Shown here piece by piece: positions 42,853-51,437 of a stretch of DNA of 64,000 nucleotides. The DNA is from Herbiconiux sp. GTDB taxonomy: Bacteria; Actinomycetota; Actinomycetes; Actinomycetales; Microbacteriaceae. Each line of letters begins with the position of its first letter. Position 1 is the stretch's first letter. The stretch lies in assembly GCF_023264855.1 (NCBI RefSeq), contig NZ_JAHFUW010000005.1:62001-126000 (forward strand). The letters run 5' to 3'. The position numbers and the translations under genes are program-made. Below the pieces are notes generated by a model, which saw only the letters and a program-made list of their open reading frames with translations, searched no databases and was not told the origin of the DNA.

Positions 42853-43524
42853 CTAGGAGCTCGCGCCGTTCATCAGGCGCAGCGAGAGGGCCCGGATGCG
42901 CCGGGTGATGAGCGCGAATGCGTTGTCGAAGGCCTCGGCGGTGCCGATCGGGGCCGGGTCGGGGATCGACCAGTGCAGGTCGTCGAGACCGGGCAGCTGC
43001 TCGTGGGCGCTGTCGCAGACGGTGATCACGAGATCGTGGTCGGCGAGCACCGTGTCGATGTGCTGGGGACTCCGGCGGCCGTCGATGTGCAGACCGTGCC
43101 GGGCAGCCACCTCCACGGCTCCCGGGTTCACCCGCGAGCCGGGCTGCACGCCGGCGGAGGCGGCGGGGATCGGGCTCGACTCCCGCCAGATGGCCTCGGC
43201 GAGCTGCGATCGAGCGGAGTTGGCGGTGCAGACGAACACCACCCGCTCGGGCACCTCGACGCTGCCCGGAGTGAGGGTGTCGAAGACCTCGGGCCGCAGG
43301 CTGATGTAGCTGCGGCGCTTGTCGGACTCGGAGCGGGTGCGGGAGACGATCCCGGCCCTCTCGAGAACCCGCAGGTGGTGCGCCACGAGGTTCGACCGGA
43401 GCTCGAGCAGCAGCTCGATCTCGGAGGAGGAGAGGTCGCCGAGGGTGAGCAGATCGACGATGCGCAGTCGAGTCGGATCGGCCAGGGCAGCGAAGACTCC
43501 GACCCGGCGTTTCAGATCGGTCAT
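42853..43524 (-). CDS. ArsR-family regulator fused to ArsC/LMW-phosphatase domain
   Basis: A 223-residue two-domain protein. The N-terminal winged helix is ArsR-type (FAALADPTRLRIVDLLTLGD, LRSNLVAHHLRVLERAGIVS). From about residue 94 it continues as an arsenate reductase of the low-molecular-weight phosphatase fold, with the P-loop VFVCTANSARSQLAEAIW and the Asp-bearing WSIPDPAP. The usual ArsR metal-binding CxC motif is not apparent. Such fusions occur in actinobacteria and would couple arsenic sensing to arsenate reduction. No arsenite efflux gene is adjacent. A candidate operator lies upstream at 43543-43569. Confidence 0.88.
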   Translation of the reverse strand: MTDLKRRVGVFAALADPTRLRIVDLLTLGDLSSSEIELLLELRSNLVAHHLRVLERAGIVSRTRSESDKRRSYISLRPEVFDTLTPGSVEVPERVVFVCTANSARSQLAEAIWRESSPIPAASAGVQPGSRVNPGAVEVAARHGLHIDGRRSPQHIDTVLADHDLVITVCDSAHEQLPGLDDLHWSIPDPAPIGTAEAFDNAFALITRRIRALSLRLMNGASS

Positions 43525-43542
43525 GACTGTCTGCCCATCGAT

Positions 43543-43569
43543 AGTGACTCAATCGCTATTGACTCAATC
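43543..43569. promoter_or_regulatory. Candidate ArsR operator
   Basis: TGACTCAATC occurs at 43545-43554 and 43560-43569, a 15-base direct repeat. The second copy forms a perfect palindrome ATTGACTCAAT (43558-43568), which resembles the ATTGA/TCAAT half-sites of ArsR/SmtB regulators. It lies 20-45 bases before the ArsR-ArsC start, where repressor binding would block transcription. Confidence 0.55.
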
Positions 43570-43693
43570 ATGGTAGGCATGTTTGCAGACGGCGACCCGG
43601 ACCGATCGATCATCAGGTGACTTTCAGTCCAGATCATCATCCCCGGGGCGCCGTGTCGTGGCGAAGATGTCGCTGCGAGGATCGGAGGAGATC

Positions 43694-43954
43694 ATGGGTA
43701 TCGGCACAGGAATCGCGCTGTTCGTCATCGGAGCCATCCTGGCGTTCGCTGTCAACATCGACCTCGGCGGTGTGGTGAACCTCGCGTTGATCGGCTACAT
43801 CCTGATGGGCGCCGGAGTCGTGGTGTTCCTGATCAGTCTGATCTTCGTCCTGCGCCGCCGCCAGACGGTCGCCACGACCCGCACCGCGGTGGATCCGGCC
43901 AGCGGCGAGCAGGTCACCCGCAGCACGCGCGACAGCAACGACCCGCTGGTCTGA
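43694..43954 (+). CDS. DUF6458 small membrane protein
   Basis: An 86-residue protein with two membrane helices (GIGTGIALFVIGAILAFAV and LALIGYILMGAGVVVFLISL) and a hydrophilic C-terminal tail (DPASGEQVTRSTRDSNDPLV). GGAGGAG lies directly upstream of the ATG at 43694, fixing the start; upstream in-frame codons are not conserved-looking. This matches the small actinobacterial DUF6458 family, whose role is unknown. Five bases separate it from the Ser/Thr kinase gene, so they are probably co-transcribed. Confidence 0.85.
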   Translation: MGIGTGIALFVIGAILAFAVNIDLGGVVNLALIGYILMGAGVVVFLISLIFVLRRRQTVATTRTAVDPASGEQVTRSTRDSNDPLV

Positions 43955-43959
43955 ACACG

Positions 43960-45240
43960 GTGACGATGTCCGACCTCAAGCCCGCCAGTTCGCCCGAGAC
44001 GGGTGAGCTGCTCGACGGCCGCTACCTTCTCGACGAGAAGGTCGGCGTCGGCGGCATGGGCATCGTCTACCGTGCACGGGACGAGTCGCTCGGCCGCACG
44101 GTGGCCGTCAAGATCTTCCGGGAATCCGCCGCGGACGCGGCCCGGAGCACCTCGGAGACCCGGCTGCTCGCCTCTCTCAACCACCCGTCGCTGGTGACGC
44201 TCTTCGACGCGCAGACCGCCTCGGACCGGCCGAACTACCTGGTGATGGAATACGTCGACGGGCCGACGCTGCGACAGCGCCTGGCCGAGGCGCCTCTGCG
44301 GCCGGACGATGTGGCTGCGATGGCCCGCGATCTGGCCGACGCGCTGCACATCGTGCACCAGGCCGGCATCGTGCACCGGGACATCAAGCCCTCGAACGTG
44401 CTGCTGCGCCCCTCGCACGTGCCCGGTGAGGAGTTCCGGGCGAAACTGGCCGACTTCGGCATCGCCTACCTCATCGACTCGACACGCCTCACCACGCCGG
44501 GAACGCTCGTCGGCACCGCCGCCTATCTCAGCCCGGAGCAGGTGCGCGGCGTCGAACCGGCTCCGGCCAGCGACATCTACGCCCTAGGGTTGGTGCTGCT
44601 CGAGGCACTCACCGGCGAACGCGCTTTTCCGCAGACGGGCACGCACGAGGCCGCCCTCGCGCGGCTCTCCCGCGATCCGGTCGTCCCGGGGGAGTTCGGG
44701 TATCCGTGGCGGTCGTTGCTCGCCGCGATGACGGCCCGGGATCCCGGGGAACGCCCATCCGCACTCGACGTGCTCGTGGCCGCGCGCGCTCTCGACCGGG
44801 CCGATCCGGCACCCGACACCGGCGCGATCACGGCCGTGGGCGAGATGGCGGCGGAAGACGCGCTGTCTGCCGTGACCGCCACCCTGATCATGACGCAGCC
44901 GGGCGCGACCGGGGCCGAGACCGCCGTGCTGCCCGCCGACACCACCGAATACGGGGCCGAGACCGCCGTGCTCCCCGCCGAGACCGTGGGCGGGACGGCG
45001 ACGACGGGGGAGCCGTCGAGACGGACCGGCCGGTCCGCTGCTGCCGCCGGAGAACCGCTTCGGCGACGCCGGGTGCAGCTGATAGCGATCGTCGTGGCGC
45101 TGATCGTGCTCGCGACCATCGTCGGGATCCTCATCTGGGCCCTCAGAGCCTCGAGCCCCGCGCCCGCACCGCAGCTCCCTCAGGTGACCGAGCCGCTGGG
45201 CACCCACCTGCAGCAGCTGCTGGACTCGGTGACCCGATGA
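43960..45240 (+). CDS. Membrane-anchored eukaryotic-like Ser/Thr protein kinase without PASTA domains
   Basis: A 426-residue kinase. The catalytic domain (about 20-280) has the glycine loop GVGGMGIVYRARD, the catalytic Lys in TVAVKIF, HRDIKPSNVLL, ADFGIAYLID and the APE-region substitute LSPEQVRG. A flexible Thr/Glu/Ala-rich juxtamembrane segment with the repeat GAETAVLPA (about 310-345) precedes one membrane helix (VQLIAIVVALIVLATIVGIL). Only about 30 residues lie outside. There are no PASTA repeats, so ligand sensing may need a partner such as the lipoprotein encoded next. The start is GTG 43960 or ATG 43966. Confidence 0.92.
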   Translation: MTMSDLKPASSPETGELLDGRYLLDEKVGVGGMGIVYRARDESLGRTVAVKIFRESAADAARSTSETRLLASLNHPSLVTLFDAQTASDRPNYLVMEYVDGPTLRQRLAEAPLRPDDVAAMARDLADALHIVHQAGIVHRDIKPSNVLLRPSHVPGEEFRAKLADFGIAYLIDSTRLTTPGTLVGTAAYLSPEQVRGVEPAPASDIYALGLVLLEALTGERAFPQTGTHEAALARLSRDPVVPGEFGYPWRSLLAAMTARDPGERPSALDVLVAARALDRADPAPDTGAITAVGEMAAEDALSAVTATLIMTQPGATGAETAVLPADTTEYGAETAVLPAETVGGTATTGEPSRRTGRSAAAAGEPLRRRRVQLIAIVVALIVLATIVGILIWALRASSPAPAPQLPQVTEPLGTHLQQLLDSVTR

Positions 45241-45713
45241 GGCGCCGCACACCCCTGATCCTGAGCGCGATCGTGCTGGCCACGGCCCTCGGTGCGGGCG
45301 GATGCTCCGCAGCGGCCCCCGACATCACCGTCGGCACCAGCGAACTCATGCAGTCCACGATCGTGGCCGCCGCCGATCGCGCCGCCGCGGGAGACAGCGC
45401 CGGAGCGCTCTCGACCCTCGACTCCCTCCAGACGCAGCTGGACACGGCCATCGGATCGGGCGAGGTGTCGGCGGCGCGCGCGGCCCGCATCCAGGAGTCC
45501 CTCGACCTCGTGCGAGCAGACCTGCAGCCGGCTCCCGCGCCGGCGGAGACGACCGCACCCGCCGAGACCGTGGCGCCGGTCGAGACCGTTCCGGCCGACA
45601 CCGCTGTTCCCGCGGAGACGGGCACGGAGGACAGCGGGAACGGCGACGGCAATAGCGGCAACGGCAACAACGGCAACAAAGACAAAGACAAAGACAAAGG
45701 CAAGAACGAATAA
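45237..45713 (+). CDS. Small lipoprotein encoded with the Ser/Thr kinase
   Basis: A 158-residue predicted lipoprotein. The signal peptide ends in a lipobox-like LGAGGC, followed by a helical domain (LMQSTIVAAADRAAAGDSAG to about residue 98) and a long disordered tail. The tail has PAET/PVET repeats, then Gly/Asn-rich and Lys/Asp-rich stretches (KDKDKDKGK) from a 6-base AAAGAC repeat. The ATG at 45237 overlaps the kinase stop by four bases, so expression is coupled. It could present the extracytoplasmic signal to the short-tailed kinase. Confidence 0.8.
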   Translation: MRRRTPLILSAIVLATALGAGGCSAAAPDITVGTSELMQSTIVAAADRAAAGDSAGALSTLDSLQTQLDTAIGSGEVSAARAARIQESLDLVRADLQPAPAPAETTAPAETVAPVETVPADTAVPAETGTEDSGNGDGNSGNGNNGNKDKDKDKGKNE

Positions 45714-45777
45714 GCGTCCGCCCCTCGGGCGGCGACAGCGGCCGAAGGCCGTCATCACCGACAAAAGGAGAAATACC

Positions 45778-45942
45778 GTGAACATCCTGCTCATCGTCAT
45801 CGCCGTCATCGCGATCGTCCTGTTGTTCACCGGCGGCTTCGTCTCGTCGCTGAACTTCCTGCTCTGGGTCGGCGTCATCCTGCTGGTGCTCGCCGTCATC
45901 GTGTTCCTGGTGCGCATGCTCACCGGCAACCGCCGCGTCTGA
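45778..45942 (+). CDS. Two-helix small membrane protein
   Basis: A 54-residue protein made almost wholly of two membrane helices (NILLIVIAVIAIVLLFTGGF and LLWVGVILLVLAVIVFLVRM) with a short basic end. The ribosome site AAAAGGAG lies eight bases before the GTG at 45778. It resembles short DUF-type membrane proteins common near stress genes. Function is unknown; it lies 64 bases after the lipoprotein gene in the same direction. Confidence 0.75.
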   Translation: MNILLIVIAVIAIVLLFTGGFVSSLNFLLWVGVILLVLAVIVFLVRMLTGNRRV

Positions 45943-46004
45943 CGCCCGCGCGACCGAGACAGACCACCCGATGAGAGGGTTCAGCCGATGAAGGAGTTCG
46001 GGCG

Positions 46005-46481
46005 ATGACCGAAGCGAAGCACAGCGAGGCGATCGACGCACCGATCGCCGCCGTCTACCAGCAGTGGCTCGACGTCGGATCGTTCGCGAGCTACATGCCC
46101 GCGGTGCACGACGTGACGGTCACGTCCGACTTCTACAGTCACTGGACCCTCTCGATCGGAAGGATCACGCGCTCCTTCGACGCCGAGGTCATCGAGCAGC
46201 TCCCCGAAGAGCGCGTGCGCTGGCGTGCGATCACGGGGGACATCGCGTTCGAGGGTTCGGCCGTGTTCGAGGCGACGACGGATCAGCAGACATCCGTCAC
46301 GGTGACGGTCACGTGGACCCCTTCCACCGCGGCCGAACGCGCGGGAGCGGCGTTGGGGGCGGACGACCGCGCGCTGGCAGCGGCCCTCACCGCATTCAAA
46401 CGCCATGTGGAGACGAGCGATGCTCCCTCCGGTCACTCGTACGTGACCCTGCGCTCGGTCGATCCCAAACCCGCCGACTAG
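46005..46481 (+). CDS. SRPBCC/START-like fold protein
   Basis: A 158-residue protein with the polyketide cyclase/START-like pattern. It begins EAIDAPIAAVYQQWLDVGSF, and the middle has RITRSFDAEVIEQLPEERVR and WRAITGDIAFEGSAVF. It ends in a long helix (LAAALTAFKRHVETSD). The fold binds hydrophobic ligands in a cavity; the ligand is unknown. AAGGAG lies eight bases before the ATG. It follows the small membrane protein by 62 bases and converges on chrA. Confidence 0.8.
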   Translation: MTEAKHSEAIDAPIAAVYQQWLDVGSFASYMPAVHDVTVTSDFYSHWTLSIGRITRSFDAEVIEQLPEERVRWRAITGDIAFEGSAVFEATTDQQTSVTVTVTWTPSTAAERAGAALGADDRALAAALTAFKRHVETSDAPSGHSYVTLRSVDPKPAD

Positions 46482-46502
46482 GGTCCGGCACGCGAACCCG
46501 AC

Positions 46503-47723
46503 TCAGGTCACGATCCCCAGCAGGATCCCGCCCAGAGCGCCCACGATCACGACCGCCCAGGCCGGCAGCCGCCAGGCGATCAGCAGCACGAAGCACAGCA
46601 GTGCCAGCACGAACGGGCCGGGCCCCGTGATCGCGGTGATGAAGACCGGGTCGTACAGGGCCGCCGCCAGGATGCCCACCACGGCCGCATTGGCACCGCG
46701 CATGAGCGCCTGAGCCCAGGCGCGCGAGCGGAAGGTGTTCCAGAACGGCAGCACCCCCACCAGCAGCAGGAAGCCGGGGAGGAACACTCCGGCGAGCGCG
46801 ATCGCGGCTCCGGCGATCCCGCCGGGACCGACCGTCGAGAGCGTGCCCAGGTAGGCCGCGAAGGTGAACAGCGGGCCCGGAACGGCTTGCGCGGCGCCGT
46901 AGCCGGCCACGAACTGCTCCGGCGTCACCCAGCCGGGATCGACGACTCCCGCCTGCAGCAGGGGGAGCACGACGTGGCCGCCCCCGAAGACCAGGGCGCC
47001 GGCGCGGTAGAACGCATCGAAGAGCTGGATGGCGCCCGATCCGGTTGCGGCGGCGAGGACGGGGAGCCCGGCCAGAAGCACCGCGAACAAACCCAGGCAG
47101 ATCACACCGGCTGTGCGCGACACCGGGAATCGGATCAGATGGGCTGTGCCGGCCACGGGTGCCCGGCACAGCAGCAGGCCGAGTACCGCGCCGAGGGCGA
47201 TCGCCGCGACCTGGCCGATCGATCCGGCGAGCAGCAGCGCGCTGAGCGCCGCGACGACGGCGATGGAGGCGCGTGTGCGATCGGGTGCGAGGGTGCGGGC
47301 CATGCCCCAGACGGCCTGCGCCACGATGGCCACGGCCACGATCCCTAGACCGGCCAGCACGCCCGACCCGATCACACCGTCGAAGAGCGGGGCGCCGTAG
47401 GCGAAGGCCACCAGCAGGGCTGCGGAGGGCAGGGTGAAGGCGAGGAAGGCGGTGATCGCACCGAGCGCTCCCGCCCGCTGCAGTCCGAGGCCGAAGCCGA
47501 CCTGGCTCGAGGCCGGCCCGGGCAGGAACTGGCTCAGGGCGACGAGATCGCCGTACTCGTCGTCGCGCAGCCACGACCGGCGCTGCACGAGTTCGTCGCG
47601 GAAGTACCCGAGGTGCGCGATCGGGCCCCCGAACGAGGTCACCCCCAGCTTGGCGAAGGCGCCGAGCACCTCCGGCACCGATCCGCGCGGAGGCTCACCC
47701 GCCCCGCCGGTCGGTTCGGTCAC
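46503..47723 (-). CDS. chrA: Chromate transporter ChrA
   Basis: A 406-residue two-domain CHR transporter with about twelve membrane helices. Each half repeats the family pattern: FAKLGVTSFGGPIAHLGYFR with LVALSQFLPGPASSQVGFGL in the first half, and FYRAGALVFGGGHVVLPLLQ with EQFVAGYGAAQAVPGPLFTF in the second. The family exports chromate, sometimes sulfate. The GTG at 47723 overlaps the arsC stop by four bases (GTGA), so oxyanion reductase and exporter are co-translated. Confidence 0.93.
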   Translation of the reverse strand: MTEPTGGAGEPPRGSVPEVLGAFAKLGVTSFGGPIAHLGYFRDELVQRRSWLRDDEYGDLVALSQFLPGPASSQVGFGLGLQRAGALGAITAFLAFTLPSAALLVAFAYGAPLFDGVIGSGVLAGLGIVAVAIVAQAVWGMARTLAPDRTRASIAVVAALSALLLAGSIGQVAAIALGAVLGLLLCRAPVAGTAHLIRFPVSRTAGVICLGLFAVLLAGLPVLAAATGSGAIQLFDAFYRAGALVFGGGHVVLPLLQAGVVDPGWVTPEQFVAGYGAAQAVPGPLFTFAAYLGTLSTVGPGGIAGAAIALAGVFLPGFLLLVGVLPFWNTFRSRAWAQALMRGANAAVVGILAAALYDPVFITAITGPGPFVLALLCFVLLIAWRLPAWAVVIVGALGGILLGIVT

Positions 47724-48142
47724 CGCGTCGGTGCGAGCTCGTCGACGAGCGCGCGCACGCGGGCCTCGATGTCGTCGCGGATCGGGCGCACCTGCTCGAG
47801 CGGCTTGCCCGCCGGGTCGACGAGCTCCCAGTCCTCGTAGCGCTTGCCCGGGAAGATCGGGCAGGCGTCGCCGCAGCCCATCGTGATGACCACGTCGGCG
47901 GCGCGCACGTCATCCGTGCGCAGGATCTCGGGGGTGCGCGAGGCGATGTCGATCCCGGCCTCGCGCATGGCCTCCACGGCGACCGCGTTGATGGTGTCGG
48001 CTGGTTCGCTGCCGGCCGAGCGCACGTCGATCCGGTCTCCGGCGAGGTGCTGGAGGAATCCGGCGGCCATCTGAGAGCGCCCGGCGTTGTGCACGCAGAC
48101 GAACAGCACGACCGGACGAGGCGTTTCGGGCAGACCACTCAT
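47720..48142 (-). CDS. arsC: Arsenate reductase, LMW-phosphatase type
   Basis: A 140-residue ArsC. The P-loop is VLFVCVHNAGRSQMAAGFLQ, followed by VITMGCGDACPIFPGKRYED, which has the two resolving cysteines of thioredoxin-coupled ArsC, and then WELVDPAGKPLEQVRPIRDD. The ATG at 48142 is chosen; an in-frame GTG at 48151 would add three residues. TATCGT seven bases before the ATG suggests a near-leaderless transcript. Pairing with chrA instead of an arsenite pump is unusual. The window also holds the ArsR-ArsC fusion at 42853. Confidence 0.93.
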   Translation of the reverse strand: MSGLPETPRPVVLFVCVHNAGRSQMAAGFLQHLAGDRIDVRSAGSEPADTINAVAVEAMREAGIDIASRTPEILRTDDVRAADVVITMGCGDACPIFPGKRYEDWELVDPAGKPLEQVRPIRDDIEARVRALVDELAPTR

Positions 48143-48215
48143 GGCGCACACGATAGCCGGAGTGGGTGAACAGCCGGCAAACAGACGTCACATCTCGCGA
48201 TGAGAGCATGGGTCA

Positions 48216-50822
48216 ATGAACACCGACCACGGCCACCCGACCGCAACACGATTCGACGGCGTGAGCGTGCGCGGCGCGCGCGAGCACAACCTCCGTGAGA
48301 TCGACGTCGACATCCCGCGGGACGCTCTCGTGGCCTTCACCGGCGTGTCGGGATCGGGGAAGAGCTCGCTCGCCTTCGGCACCGTCTACGCCGAGGCGCA
48401 GCGGCGCTTCTTCGAATCCGTGGCCCCCTATGCGAGGCGCCTCATCGACCAGGTGGGCGCGCCGGACGTGGATTCGATCGAGGGCCTGCCGCCGGCGGTC
48501 GCTCTTCCGCAGCGCCGATCGGGCGGCAGCGCACGTTCGACGGTCGGGAGTGCGACCACGGTCGCGAACGTCGTCCGGATGCTGTTCTCGCGTGTGGGGA
48601 CGTACCCCGCCGGCGCGCCGATGCTGCTGGCCGAGGACTTCTCGACCAACACGGTCCAGGGCGCCTGCCCCACCTGCCACGGTCTCGGCCGGGTCTACGA
48701 CGTGCCGGAGGAGCTGATGGTTCCCGACGACTCGCTGTCGATCCGCGATCGGGCCCTCGCGGCCTGGCCGACCGCGTGGCACGGCAAGCAGCTGCAGGAC
48801 AGCCTGATCTCGCTCGGCTACGACATCGACGTGCCCTGGGCCGAGATCCCCCGCGAGAAGCGGGACTGGGTTCTCTTCACCCAGGAATCACCGCAGGTGC
48901 CCGTGTTCACCGACCGCTCGCCCAGCGAGGTGCGCAAGGCGGTGGCGGCGGGGGAGGACCCGAGGTACATGAGCACCTTCCTCGGGGTCAGGCGCTACGT
49001 GCTCGACACCTTCGCGAACTCCAAGAGTGCGCGGATGCGCCAGAAGGCCGCCGAGTTCATGGTCAGCGTGCGGTGCCCCGACTGCCACGGCAAGCGGCTC
49101 AAGCCGGAAGCCCTCGCCGTCACGTTCGAGGGCGCCGACATCACCGAGATCTCCTCGATGCCGTTGAACGAGGTCGCCCGGCTGATGGAGGCCGTGCTGC
49201 AGCCGGACTGGAGATCGCCCTCGCAGACGCATGGATCGGCGGAGCACGGAGAGCTCCCGCCGGAGAAGCGTCTGGCCGCCCAGCGCCTGGCCTCCGAGCT
49301 GCTCGGCCGGCTGTCGCCGATCATCGACCTCGGGCTCGGCTATCTCACCCTCGACCGTACGACGACCACGCTGTCGTCGGGGGAGCTCCAGCGCATGCGG
49401 CTGGCGACCCAGGTTCTCTCGCGGCTGTTCGGCGTCGTGTTCGTGCTCGACGAACCGTCCGCCGGGCTCCACCCCGCCGACACCGAAGCGCTGCTGCGCA
49501 TTCTGCGAAGCCTCCGGGACTCGGGCAACACCGTCTTCTACGTCGAACACTCCCTCGACGTCATCCGCGAGGCGGACTGGATCGTCGACATCGGTCCCGG
49601 GGCGGGCACGGCCGGAGGCACCGTCGTGTACTCCGGCCGGATCGACGGGCTCCGCGAGGTGGAGGCATCCGTCACCCGCCGCTACCTCTTCGGCAGCCCG
49701 GAGGCGGCGCCGGCACCGGATCGAGCGGCCCGGCGCCGCAGCGGTGACGCGCACCTCGTGCTCCGCGGAGTCTCGCGGAACAATCTGGCGGATGTCTCGG
49801 TGAGCTTCCCCTTGGGCGCCTTCACCGCCGTCACGGGTGTCTCCGGATCCGGCAAATCGACGCTGATCAACCACGGCATCCCCGACCTGCTCCGCGCCGA
49901 CCTCTCCAGCGTCGCCGACGAGGTCGAGGCCGAATCGGAGCCGGCCGCGGAGGATCCGCTGGTCTCCGGGTCGCCGGCCGCCACATCCGGCCACGCGACA
50001 GGTCCGGCGGATCGCCTTCGGCGCATCGTGCAGGTGACGCAGAAGCCGATCGGGCGCACGCCCAGGTCGAACGTGGCCACCTACACGGGTGTCTTCGACC
50101 AGATCCGCAGCCGCTTCGCGGCGACCCCCGAAGCGCGCCGGCGGCACTACGGCGCCGGCCGGTTCTCGTTCAACCTCCCCAGCGGCCGGTGCCCGGTCTG
50201 CAAGGGCGAGGGCATGATCGAGGTCGAGCTGCTGTTCCTGCCCACCGTGCACGCCCCGTGCACCGCCTGCGCGGGAACGCGCTACAACGCCGAGACGCTG
50301 GAGATCCGCCTGCGCGGCAAGACCGTCGCCGACGTGCTCGCGATGAGTGTGGGCGACGCGCGAGAGTTCTTCGACGGCGACGCCGACGTGCTGCAGCACC
50401 TCGACGCGCTCCTGGACGTCGGTCTCGGCTACATCTCGCTCGGCCAGTCGGCCACCGAGCTGTCCGGCGGTGAGGCGCAACGCGTCAAGCTGGCCTCCGA
50501 GCTGCGGCGTGCCCAGCGCGGCGACACCCTCTACCTGCTCGACGAGCCGACCTCCGGCCTGCACCCCGCCGATTCCGATCGGCTGATCGGGCACCTGCAA
50601 CGCCTCGTCGATGGCGGCAACACCGTCATCGTGGTCGAGCACGACATGCGCGTCGTCGCCGAAGCCGACTGGGTGATCGATCTGGGGCCCGGGGCCGGAG
50701 ATGCAGGCGGACAGGTGATCGCGGCGGGCACGCCGGAGGAGGTCGCCGACCACTCGGCGAGCCGGACGGCCCCGTTCCTCAAGGCCGCCCTGGTGGGCCG
50801 AGAGGTCAGTGCTCCCTCTTGA
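48216..50822 (+). CDS. UvrA-like ABC ATPase (short UvrA paralogue)
   Basis: An 868-residue UvrA-family protein. ATPase I has GVSGSGKSSLAFGTVYAEAQ, LSSGELQRMRLATQVL and VFVLDEPSAGLHP. ATPase II has [37 protein letters not shown] and LYLLDEPTSGLHP. Zinc pairs are CPTCHG, CPDCHG, CPVCKG and CTAC. It is shorter than the usual 950-residue UvrA, and the region for UvrB contact appears reduced, as in UvrA2/drug-resistance-type paralogues. It may bind damaged or drug-modified DNA, or export-related complexes, rather than act in standard excision repair. Its 3' end overlaps the converging gene by 17 bases. Confidence 0.9.
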   Translation: MNTDHGHPTATRFDGVSVRGAREHNLREIDVDIPRDALVAFTGVSGSGKSSLAFGTVYAEAQRRFFESVAPYARRLIDQVGAPDVDSIEGLPPAVALPQRRSGGSARSTVGSATTVANVVRMLFSRVGTYPAGAPMLLAEDFSTNTVQGACPTCHGLGRVYDVPEELMVPDDSLSIRDRALAAWPTAWHGKQLQDSLISLGYDIDVPWAEIPREKRDWVLFTQESPQVPVFTDRSPSEVRKAVAAGEDPRYMSTFLGVRRYVLDTFANSKSARMRQKAAEFMVSVRCPDCHGKRLKPEALAVTFEGADITEISSMPLNEVARLMEAVLQPDWRSPSQTHGSAEHGELPPEKRLAAQRLASELLGRLSPIIDLGLGYLTLDRTTTTLSSGELQRMRLATQVLSRLFGVVFVLDEPSAGLHPADTEALLRILRSLRDSGNTVFYVEHSLDVIREADWIVDIGPGAGTAGGTVVYSGRIDGLREVEASVTRRYLFGSPEAAPAPDRAARRRSGDAHLVLRGVSRNNLADVSVSFPLGAFTAVTGVSGSGKSTLINHGIPDLLRADLSSVADEVEAESEPAAEDPLVSGSPAATSGHATGPADRLRRIVQVTQKPIGRTPRSNVATYTGVFDQIRSRFAATPEARRRHYGAGRFSFNLPSGRCPVCKGEGMIEVELLFLPTVHAPCTACAGTRYNAETLEIRLRGKTVADVLAMSVGDAREFFDGDADVLQHLDALLDVGLGYISLGQSATELSGGEAQRVKLASELRRAQRGDTLYLLDEPTSGLHPADSDRLIGHLQRLVDGGNTVIVVEHDMRVVAEADWVIDLGPGAGDAGGQVIAAGTPEEVADHSASRTAPFLKAALVGREVSAPS

Positions 50823-51270
50823 TCACGAAGTAGGAGCCGCGGATGGTGCCGGCCAGCTTGGACTTCTGGCGCGCGAACTTGAACCTGTCGGCCAGCTCCT
50901 CCGGAACATCCATGCCGTCGGAGAGCTTAAAGCCGACCGCGCGCTTGCCGCCGTCTTCGAGGCTGTACAGCACGTTGATCGAGAGGCCGCTCTCGTAGAA
51001 GACGTAGGCCCAGCGGGTGCCCTCGACCTCGAACTCGGTCGCCTCCAGGGGCGGTGAAGCGATCACCAGGTCGCGCTCGTCTTTGAGGATGCCCGCCACC
51101 CAGTCGACGATCGCTGTGGCCTCACTCGCGGGCTCGGTCGTGAACACGTGGTCGTACTTGTTCTTGAAGTAGCGCGCCTCGTTCGCGCGGAGGCCGGCCA
51201 GGGCGTCGACGACGGGCGACGACTCCAGCCCGATGGGGGAGACGGTGACGAAGTCCACGGCGTACGACAT
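50806..51270 (-). CDS. Hypothetical protein of about 154 residues
   Basis: Begins MSYAVDFVTVSPIGLESSPV and is soluble, mixed alpha/beta. It has YFKNKYDHVFTTEPASEATA, a helix plus strand VDWVAGILKDERDLVIASPP and GTRWAYVFYESGLSINVLYS. The ATG at 51270 has AAAGGA about ten bases upstream. It overlaps the UvrA-like gene tail-to-tail by 17 bases and diverges from sufS across 167 bases. I do not recognise a family or function. Confidence 0.75.
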   Translation of the reverse strand: MSYAVDFVTVSPIGLESSPVVDALAGLRANEARYFKNKYDHVFTTEPASEATAIVDWVAGILKDERDLVIASPPLEATEFEVEGTRWAYVFYESGLSINVLYSLEDGGKRAVGFKLSDGMDVPEELADRFKFARQKSKLAGTIRGSYFVIKREH

Positions 51271-51437
51271 GGTGAGCAGTCCTTTCGCGACCCGCGAGTG
51301 CGGCTCTGGCTCCAATGTAGCGATCGCCCCGCGCCCAGGTCTTCTCCGTAACTGCTCGATCGCCCGTCTGCGGCGACATCGGGGTCGGACGACGGTGATC
51401 TAATGGAGGGACACCGAAAACGACGTATGAGGCTGCT

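Noticed and set aside
45690-45713. Lys/Asp hexanucleotide repeat at the end of the lipoprotein gene as a phase-variation tract
   Set aside because: The period is six bases, so changes would not shift frame, and the tract lies at the very end of the gene.
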